A stretch of DNA of 64,000 bases from Frigoribacterium sp. PhB160 (GTDB lineage: Bacteria; Actinomycetota; Actinomycetes; Actinomycetales; Microbacteriaceae). Where the stretch lies: the NCBI RefSeq assembly GCF_003751785.1, contig NZ_RKIE01000001.1, positions 1,713,564-1,777,563 of the forward strand, in the 5' to 3' direction. The position numbers and the translations under genes are program-made. The notes under the pieces are model-generated. The model had not been told where the DNA came from. It saw nothing but the letters and a program-made list of their open reading frames with translations, and made no database searches. This document shows positions 58,472 through 64,000 of the stretch, piece after piece. Numbering within the stretch: position 1 is the stretch's first letter; every line of letters begins with the position of its first letter.

Positions 58472-59161
58472 ATGGTCAAAGGTGCACTGGGCGTCGGTTG
58501 GCGTGTCTACCGGGCCCGTCGGCTTGAGTTCGTGGACTCAGCGAGAGTCCGGAGAAGGACGAGGGTGGGTGCGCTCGTAGCCTTGGCGGTTGCGGTTCTC
58601 CTCGTCATCGGCACCGTCTACTGGGACATCTTCGATGGACCGCCAGTACGGGACGGCGTAGCAATCATCTTCTTCTCGGCCGCCGTGGCTTGTCTGGTCA
58701 TGGCGTTCGTCCCCGTGGCCGACCCCGGCACTTCTCCCAGCCCAGGAAAGATGCTTGGAGACTGGCGACGAAGCGAGCGCATAGAGCGTCAGTTCGCGAG
58801 ACACCCGCCCACGATCGTGCCGGAAGACCGGGACGAGGTCATCGCCGGCTCACAACGACTCCTCGCCACGTCAGTCATTGCCGTTGACCGCTCCAAGTGG
58901 GTCCCGTGTGGACATCTCCTGGCCTGGGTTGCCCTCGTCGTCGCAGGGATGGCCTCGCCAGACCAATTGACGCTGCTGCTTCTGCCCCTCATCTTCAGTG
59001 CTCTCTACAGCACCGCCGTCCTCGCATCGGTTACAGCGGCCGGCCGTGCCGACGCTGCACACCACCGCGCACTGTCACTCCCGCCCACACCCGCGGACAG
59101 CTCGCCAGTCCGAACGAAGAGCAGCCCACCCATTTCCCGGTTGGCCCTTCCTGACGAGTAA
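58472..59161 (+). CDS. Hypothetical membrane protein, four TM segments
   Basis: A 229-residue protein with hydrophobic segments at about residues 33-53, 63-85, 148-165 and 170-195, and a charged cytoplasmic loop in the middle (about 90-145). The overall plan is two hairpins. No family recognised. I chose the ATG; an in-frame TTG lies 7 codons upstream. Codon use is less GC-biased than in the core genes, in keeping with the surrounding segment. Confidence 0.6.
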   Translation: MVKGALGVGWRVYRARRLEFVDSARVRRRTRVGALVALAVAVLLVIGTVYWDIFDGPPVRDGVAIIFFSAAVACLVMAFVPVADPGTSPSPGKMLGDWRRSERIERQFARHPPTIVPEDRDEVIAGSQRLLATSVIAVDRSKWVPCGHLLAWVALVVAGMASPDQLTLLLLPLIFSALYSTAVLASVTAAGRADAAHHRALSLPPTPADSSPVRTKSSPPISRLALPDE

Positions 59162-59200
59162 GCACGGCACTGGAAGTACTGGGCCCCGGAGGACGATCCC

Positions 59201-60088
59201 CTATCGCGACACGGGGCCTTGTCCGTCACCGCGAGTCTTACCGTTGACGCTTCGTCGGTCGAGGAGGGCAACGGCGATGAGCGCGGCCGGGATGAGGATG
59301 ATGTTGAACGGCGCTGCGGCGTCGAGGAACGGGTTGTGCGGGCTGCGGACGGCCTCGTCGACGCCGCCGCTGACGAGGAACGTCGTCGGGTCGGTCAGGG
59401 CGTGGATGATCATCGGCCAGATTATGCTGCCGGTGACGCGCATCGTGAGGTACATCATCATCCCGAAGCCGAACGCGATGAGCACCGTCAGCCCGACGAT
59501 CAGCGGCGCCTGGCCGGTGAAGATGTTCACCGAGTGCGACAGACCGAACACGGCGCTCGAGACGACGGCCACCGTCCATTCTCGGTGCCCTGTCTCGCGG
59601 AGGACGGTGACGACGACACCCCGGTAGAGGATCTCCTCGGTGAAGCCGATGAACAGGCCCACGAAGAACGACATGGGCACGACCCCGGCGGCGTAGACGC
59701 CGTAGTCGGTTCCGATCAGCTGAAGCACGATCGGGATCACGACCAGGGCGACGGCGATCCACATCCACCAGCGCCGGCTCGCGGTCTGCCGGGCGAAGAC
59801 CGGCCGGGCGAGCCCGGACGTCCAGACGAACACGACGAGGATCACGGCGCCGATGATGAGCGGCGCGCCGAGCCCGAAGAGCACGGTGGTGGGCGAGGCG
59901 AAGATGTCGTCGCCGACCCGGTCGCCGAAGGCCCGGCCGAGGAGGAACCCGGCGAGTTCGTAGAGGCCGAGGTAGCCGACGACCGCGAGCAGCGCTTTCC
60001 ACCATCGCCCGCGGGCCCAGAAGCGCCGCCAGGCAGATCCTCCAGGGAGCGGTGGGGTCGCCATCGGGGCAGTGGTCATGGTCGTCAT
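59201..60088 (-). CDS. CPBP-family intramembrane metalloprotease
   Basis: A 295-residue membrane protein with about seven transmembrane segments. The CPBP (Abi) motifs are FTEEILYRG (EExxxR) near residue 160, FGLSHSVNIF (His) near residue 190 and MIIHALTD (HxxxD) near residue 235. Such proteins are putative type II CAAX-like proteases; some give immunity to self-made bacteriocins. The ATG overlaps the preceding CPBP gene by ATGA. The two paralogues share motifs but little else. Confidence 0.87.
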   Translation of the reverse strand: MTTMTTAPMATPPLPGGSAWRRFWARGRWWKALLAVVGYLGLYELAGFLLGRAFGDRVGDDIFASPTTVLFGLGAPLIIGAVILVVFVWTSGLARPVFARQTASRRWWMWIAVALVVIPIVLQLIGTDYGVYAAGVVPMSFFVGLFIGFTEEILYRGVVVTVLRETGHREWTVAVVSSAVFGLSHSVNIFTGQAPLIVGLTVLIAFGFGMMMYLTMRVTGSIIWPMIIHALTDPTTFLVSGGVDEAVRSPHNPFLDAAAPFNIILIPAALIAVALLDRRSVNGKTRGDGQGPVSR

Positions 60089-60996
60089 CCCTCGGTCGGG
60101 GCTGCAGCGGCGGGGTCGCCGAGTCGTGCGGAGCGGGTGCGTCGGTTGCGCTGGTCTTCGCGGATGACGCTGATCAGGCCCCCGAGGGAGGCGACGATGA
60201 GCAGGGTCTGCAGCACGGCGGCGGGCCACATGGTGGACATGTCCGTCTCGTTCTGCTGCATGAGCGCCTCCGACGTGCTGGTGGCACCAGACGAGAGATA
60301 GAGGAGGCAGTCGGTCAGCGCGTGCACGGCCATCGCCACCCAGAGGCGGCCCGTGACACGTCGTACCCAGTACAAGAGGGAGCCGTTCATCATCAAGAAC
60401 GTCACCTGGAACAAGATCACCCCCGGTGGCACGCCCGCCCAGACGCTCCCGACCACGTGTGCGAGGCCGAACACCGCCGAGGTGCCGAGCAGTGTGACGA
60501 GCTCACCGTGCCGAGCCCGGAGGGACTCGAGCAGGATGCCCCGGAGGAAAAGCTCTTCACCGATGCCGACGAGCGTCGTGGCCAGCACGACGATGACCAC
60601 CACGCCGGCGACCTGGTCACCCCAGGAGATGAACGGGACCTGGGAGAGTGCCAGGGCCACCATCAGCACCGGTATCGACACCAGCCACAACCGCCTCGGC
60701 ATCAGCCGGGGAGTCGGCGTCTCCCGGAACACGCGCCGGGCGTCCCAGCCTGACCACCGGAACACGAACATCAAGCCCAGGGCGACCGCGATCGGCAAGG
60801 GAATGAGGTGGGACACCGCGAGCTCGGCTGTGTCGCCGCCAGCGAGGTCACCGGCGAGCGTGCCGAGGACCGCCGCGAACAATACGTAGACGACCACCGC
60901 GGCGAGCCCCACCCAGAAGGCCCGTGGCACGCGTGTCAGCTCGGACTCCATCGCCTGCGGGCTCCCCGACTTCACGGGTCGACGGGAAGGATTCAT
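60085..60996 (-). CDS. CPBP-family intramembrane metalloprotease
   Basis: A 303-residue membrane protein with about eight transmembrane segments. Motifs GIGEELFLRG (EExxxR) near residue 155, FGLAHVVGS near residue 185 and AMAVHALTD near residue 230 define the CPBP family. It is the first gene of a two-gene minus-strand operon with another CPBP protein. The ATG start is preceded by GGGGTG; a second ATG (MESELTRV) lies 15 codons in. The 245 nt upstream contain no recognisable gene. Confidence 0.87.
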   Translation of the reverse strand: MNPSRRPVKSGSPQAMESELTRVPRAFWVGLAAVVVYVLFAAVLGTLAGDLAGGDTAELAVSHLIPLPIAVALGLMFVFRWSGWDARRVFRETPTPRLMPRRLWLVSIPVLMVALALSQVPFISWGDQVAGVVVIVVLATTLVGIGEELFLRGILLESLRARHGELVTLLGTSAVFGLAHVVGSVWAGVPPGVILFQVTFLMMNGSLLYWVRRVTGRLWVAMAVHALTDCLLYLSSGATSTSEALMQQNETDMSTMWPAAVLQTLLIVASLGGLISVIREDQRNRRTRSARLGDPAAAAPTEG

Positions 60997-61241
60997 GCGA
61001 CACCCCGATGCAGATGCCGAGCTGCCTGATCAGCTCGAGCAGCACTCAGTATCGCGGGCACCCGATCTGAAGGGCAAGACGGCTGGCGTCACACATTCAA
61101 GTGCTCTCAGCGCCACTTAGCCACACGACTCTGGACCCCACACAAAGCCGAGGACCCTTCTCACAGCCGATCAAGTCATTCCCGACAGGCGATCCCCTAC
61201 CGGGACAGCTGCCCGACTGGTGAGAGCTGCAAGTGAGCCAG

Positions 61242-61460
61242 TCAGCTATCGAGCGCGAGGACCCAGAGGGCCAGTAGGACACCGGTCGCAACGAGCAACC
61301 CGATTCCGGACCAGAACCACGGAGCACTCGGACCGCGCTCCGCCCTGGCCCGCGCGAGGCCGTCTCTGCGAACGGCCATCACACAAGCGCGTCCGATCAG
61401 CCCAAATCCCCCTAAGGCGACGATCACGAGCCCCGACCAGGTCCACCACGAGAACTCCAT
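61242..61460 (-). CDS. Small membrane protein, 72 residues
   Basis: Two hydrophobic segments (about residues 9-28 and 48-69) flank a basic loop (VRRDGLARARAERG). It begins MEFSWWTWSGLVIV. No family recognised. The longer open frame adds 27 residues rich in Arg/His that do not look membrane-related. The start has no clear Shine-Dalgarno. Confidence 0.5.
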   Translation of the reverse strand: MEFSWWTWSGLVIVALGGFGLIGRACVMAVRRDGLARARAERGPSAPWFWSGIGLLVATGVLLALWVLALDS

Positions 61461-61553
61461 GTGATGAGGATGCCGGAGACGACGAACTACTGCGCGCGGG
61501 CCACTGACCGGCAGCCACTGTCTCACCGACCGATCACTCATCGGACTCGATAA

Positions 61554-62135
61554 CTAGACATCGCCAAGCCGGCCGCCTCGGGCGCGTCGTGCGTAGATGA
61601 GCTCCGAGGTCCACCGCCCCTGCCAAAGCTCGTTCTCGACCAGATGCGCTTCCTGGCTCATCTCGAGGCGCTCGCAGAGCCGCGCCGATGCGGTGTTGTC
61701 TGCGTCGAGCCGTGCGAAGACCCGGTGCGCGCGCTTGTCGCGGAAGAGGTGCTGGACCAGCGCCTCGGCCGCTTCGGTCGCGTAGCCACGGCCCCCATGA
61801 TCCGGGTCGAACACCCAACCGATCTCCACCTGCGCCGACTCGACCCCGTCCAATCGCGCGCTCACCTCTCCCACGAGCGTGCCGTCAGCTCCGAGGGTGA
61901 CGGCCAGCAAAAGGCGGTCATCTTTCTGCTGGAAGACGCCCTCCTGGTTGCGGCAGATGCCAGCCAGGACACTCACGGCGTCGTGCGGCTCACGGAAGAG
62001 GTACTGCGACACGTCCTCGCGGCCCTGGTACCGCAGACGCGCGGGGCCATCGGAGACCTCGAACGCCCGGAGAGCGAGGCGATCAGTCCTGATCGGCGTC
62101 GGTCGAGCAGAGGACAGTGGCGTTGCCTCAGACAC
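61554..62135 (-). CDS. GNAT family N-acetyltransferase
   Basis: A 193-residue acetyltransferase of the RimJ/RimL-like group. It begins TPIRTDRLALRAFEVSDG. The acetyl-CoA-binding region is EIGWVFDPDHGGRGYATEAAEALVQHLF, followed by RVFARLDADNTASARLCERLEM. It probably acetylates a protein N-terminus or small amine; substrate unknown. The GTG overlaps the serine recombinase stop by 8 nt, and GGGGAGGAG lies before it, so the two are read from one transcript. Confidence 0.9.
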   Translation of the reverse strand: MSEATPLSSARPTPIRTDRLALRAFEVSDGPARLRYQGREDVSQYLFREPHDAVSVLAGICRNQEGVFQQKDDRLLLAVTLGADGTLVGEVSARLDGVESAQVEIGWVFDPDHGGRGYATEAAEALVQHLFRDKRAHRVFARLDADNTASARLCERLEMSQEAHLVENELWQGRWTSELIYARRARGGRLGDV

Positions 62136-62706
62136 TCTTCTCCTCCCCTCCTCGCTGAATCGTGCGGTAGACCGTCGAACGGGCGACCCCGAAGAGCCCG
62201 GCGATCTCGCTGGTCGTGTGCTCGCCGGTGCGGTGCAGCTGCACGAGGTGCTTCTCCTGGGAGGGGGTGAGCTTGGGCTTGCGGCCGCGGAGCTTGCCGG
62301 CGGCCTCGGCGATGGCCATGCCCTCCCGGGTGCGGGCCCGGATGAGGTCGGCTTCGAATTCGGCGACCATCCCGAGGACGTTGAACAGGAGCCGGCCGAC
62401 AGGGTCGGTGGGGTCGTAGACGGCTCCCCCGAGGTTCAGGGCGACGCCCTTCTTCGTGAGCTCGTCGGCGATGTCGGTCGCGTCTCGCAGCGATCGAGCG
62501 AGCCGGTCGAGCTTCGTCACGACCAGGACGTCGCCGGCACGGCACGCGGCCAGCGCCTCGCGGAGCCCCGGCCTGGCTCGAGTCGTCCCCGAGAGGCCGT
62601 GGTCGACATGCACGTGTTGATCGTCAACACCCAGTGCTGCAAGACCGTCACGTTGTGCTGCGAGATCATGCCCGGAGGTCGACACGCGGGCGTATCCGAT
62701 GAGCAT
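62128..62706 (-). CDS. Serine recombinase (resolvase/invertase family)
   Basis: A 192-residue site-specific recombinase of the Tn3 resolvase/DNA invertase type. The catalytic Ser lies in YARVSTSGHDLAAQ at residues 5-18. The conserved KLDRLARSLRD holds the active-site Arg residues. LLFNVLGMVAEFEADLIRARTREG forms the long E helix. A C-terminal helix-turn-helix (EIAGLFGVARSTVYRTI) binds the crossover site. It is full length with no obvious disabling change. It is the only recombinase in the window and marks the right end of the AT-richer segment. No transposase gene accompanies it. Confidence 0.92.
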   Translation of the reverse strand: MLIGYARVSTSGHDLAAQRDGLAALGVDDQHVHVDHGLSGTTRARPGLREALAACRAGDVLVVTKLDRLARSLRDATDIADELTKKGVALNLGGAVYDPTDPVGRLLFNVLGMVAEFEADLIRARTREGMAIAEAAGKLRGRKPKLTPSQEKHLVQLHRTGEHTTSEIAGLFGVARSTVYRTIQRGGEEKSV

Positions 62707-62913
62707 CCGATGACTGTAGCGTTTGAACCCCCATCACCGGGCATTTTTGCGGGACAGGCATACGCGAATCCACAGGCCAGACCCCACTTGACCTCAGCCG
62801 ACCCAGACGGGCCCGAGCAGGTGTCCCGATGAACGACCCCGCCCGGGCGCCCCCGCTCCCCCAGCGAGCCCGGGTTATCCTCGGATGCCCGACCCGACCT
62901 GGAGGACCGACCC

Positions 62914-63513
62914 GTGCGCCGTGTGCTGATCGCCGCCTCCGTCGTGTTCTGCGCGGGAGCGCTGGCCCTCGTCGTCGCCGTCGTCATGGTCGTCTCGTCG
63001 CTCGCCGGTCCCCGCTCCGCCCCCGACACCGCCGCGATCACGAGCGGCCCGGTCTGCCCCGACGTCGAGCCCGTCGTCGTCGGCACGATCTCGGTGCCCG
63101 CGGGCCCGATCGCCGGCTACTGCCAGGACCGCCTCGTCAACGCCGCCTGGATCATGGAGGCGGCGAAGGCCCAGGGCATCGGCACCCACACCCAGGCCAT
63201 CGGCGTGATGACGGCGATGGGCGAGTCGAGCCTCCGCAACATCGACTACGGCGACGCCGCCGGACCCGACAGCCGCGGGCTCTTCCAGCAGCGCGACAAC
63301 GGCCTCTGGGGCACCTACGAGCAGCGCATGGACCCCTACACGGCCGCCACCAGCTTCTTCACGAAGCTCGTCGCCATCCCGGGCTGGAAGGACCTCACCC
63401 CCACCCAGGCGGCCCACGCCGTGCAGGTCAACGCCGACCCCGACCACTACACGCGCTGGTGGGCGGACGCCGAGACGGTCGTCGCGGCGCTCACGGCGAG
63501 CCCGGCACCGTAG
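62914..63513 (+). CDS. Secreted lysozyme-like (transglycosylase-fold) protein
   Basis: A 199-residue protein. An N-terminal hydrophobic segment (about residues 5-30) acts as signal anchor or signal peptide. The remainder resembles goose-lysozyme/transglycosylase-fold regions: AIGVMTAMGESSLRN contains the candidate catalytic Glu, and GLFQQRDNGLWGTYEQRMDPYTAATSFFTKL is the typical substrate groove sequence. Such modules occur in peptidoglycan hydrolases and phage endolysins; here there is no second domain. GTG start with TGGAGG 8 nt upstream. Confidence 0.75.
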   Translation: MRRVLIAASVVFCAGALALVVAVVMVVSSLAGPRSAPDTAAITSGPVCPDVEPVVVGTISVPAGPIAGYCQDRLVNAAWIMEAAKAQGIGTHTQAIGVMTAMGESSLRNIDYGDAAGPDSRGLFQQRDNGLWGTYEQRMDPYTAATSFFTKLVAIPGWKDLTPTQAAHAVQVNADPDHYTRWWADAETVVAALTASPAP

Positions 63514-63570
63514 GCGACGGCCTCCGGAACGGGACCATGCCGCGAGGCCGGCCCGCGCCTCCTCGTGGGG

Positions 63571-64000
63571 TCACCAGCCGAGGGTGCCGGGCGCTCCCTT
63601 GAAGGGGCCGACGACGCGCGACGTCACCCAGCCGCCGTAGAAGTCTCCCGCCTGCGCGGCGACGACCTCGCCGTCGACCTCGCACGAGTCCATGCGCCCG
63701 GGGTAGACCGCGACGTGGTCGACGAGCATCTCGAAGCCCGGCCACGGCGTGGCGTAGTACCAGGCCGCCGAGGAGGCGCGGCGTCCGCCGCCGAGGACGT
63801 CCAGGTACCCGGCACGCCCCTTGAACTCGCACATGCTCGCGCCGTCCGCCTGTGCCAGCGCTCCCGGCACGAACGACGACCGGGGCAGGTAGTAGACCGG
63901 CGGGTGGCTCGTCTCGAGCACGCGGTACGACGCGGTCGCGTCGGCCACGACCTCGCCGCCGAGGCGCACGACTAGGCGCTCGGTGCTGGGCTCGACGCGG
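63571..64000 (-). CDS. DUF427 domain protein, 5' end beyond the window
   Basis: The 3' 143 codons are present. Typical DUF427 sequence is VLETSHPPVYYLPRSSF, MCEFKGRAGYLDVL, SAAWYYATPWPGFEMLVDHVAVYPGRMDSCEVDGE and GDFYGGWVTSRVVGPFKG. The frame stays open to the right edge (VEPSTERLVVRLGGE), so the true start is probably outside; a GTG at 63969 is the only start inside. Function of the family is unknown. Convergent with the lysozyme-like gene. Confidence 0.85.
   Translation of the reverse strand, partial: RVEPSTERLVVRLGGEVVADATASYRVLETSHPPVYYLPRSSFVPGALAQADGASMCEFKGRAGYLDVLGGGRRASSAAWYYATPWPGFEMLVDHVAVYPGRMDSCEVDGEVVAAQAGDFYGGWVTSRVVGPFKGAPGTLGW

Larger units (their letters stand above)
56401..62900. 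other. Compositionally distinct segment, likely acquired
   Basis: Between the DUF1345 gene and the lysozyme-like gene the DNA is visibly richer in A and T, codon use is less biased to G/C third bases, and the GCGCCTCC octamer that dots the rest of the window appears about twice. The segment holds mostly small or membrane proteins and a serine recombinase at its right end. I found no clear terminal repeats, so exact boundaries are not fixed. Confidence 0.5.

Noticed and set aside
1-64000. CRISPR arrays, tRNA or rRNA genes
   Set aside because: No regularly spaced direct repeats, no tRNA T-arm signature with matching acceptor stem and no rRNA-like sequence were seen on either strand.

Overview
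The window is a high-GC chromosomal segment of an actinobacterium. The gene set points to the family Microbacteriaceae: a mycothiol glycosyltransferase (mshA), a GarA/OdhI-type FHA protein next to an FtsR-type MerR regulator, a TIGR02611 membrane protein, and a DUF7882-like protein that I remember mainly from Microbacteriaceae. Many genes have no Shine-Dalgarno sequence but carry a TAnnnT-like -10 box 6-7 nt before the start codon, which fits the leaderless transcription common in Actinobacteria. Genus and species cannot be told from the sequence alone. I saw no rRNA, tRNA or CRISPR array.

Layout. 1-6.6 kb: acyltransferase fragment, ROK glucokinase, fatty-acyl-CoA ligase, peptide deformylase, ParA-like ATPase, then the MerR / FtsR / GarA regulatory block. 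6.8-18.9 kb: HtrA-like protease, a NUDIX-NYN fusion, glyoxalase, a J-domain/NERD fusion, three aldo/keto reductases, an MFS exporter, an EI24 membrane protein coupled to methionine aminopeptidase, and a mannonate dehydratase. 19-26.7 kb: a minus-strand 5-oxoproline operon (pxpA, fused pxpBC, a biotin-carboxylase-like protein with a degenerate active site, a purine-type permease) preceded by a DoxX-like and a LysR gene. 26.8-38.5 kb: MFS, flavin oxidoreductase, secreted protein, a two-component system, esterase, quinone reductase, metallo-hydrolase, and a convergent LigC / LigD-polymerase pair. 38.5-45.9 kb: mshA, a membrane gene bracketed by two copies of a 69-bp hairpin repeat, a second two-component system, an amidoligase, a secreted three-repeat protein and an esterase. 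46-56.4 kb: UPF0303 protein, amino acid permease, SDR/XRE divergent pair, an ASCH-domain protein and a formaldehyde/alcohol dehydrogenase operon.

56.4-62.9 kb looks different: more AT, small membrane proteins, PadR with a HAAS-type partner, two CPBP proteases, a GNAT acetyltransferase and a serine recombinase at its right end. It is the best candidate for acquired DNA. Typical composition resumes with a secreted lysozyme-like protein and a DUF427 protein that runs off the right edge.

Themes that link genes: tightly overlapping GTGA/ATGA operons (pxp genes, both two-component systems, EI24-map, CPBP pair, dehydrogenases); convergent pairs separated by strong hairpins; and an over-used octamer, GCGCCTCC, that recurs in genes and in hairpin arms across the core but is nearly missing from the 56.4-62.9 kb segment.
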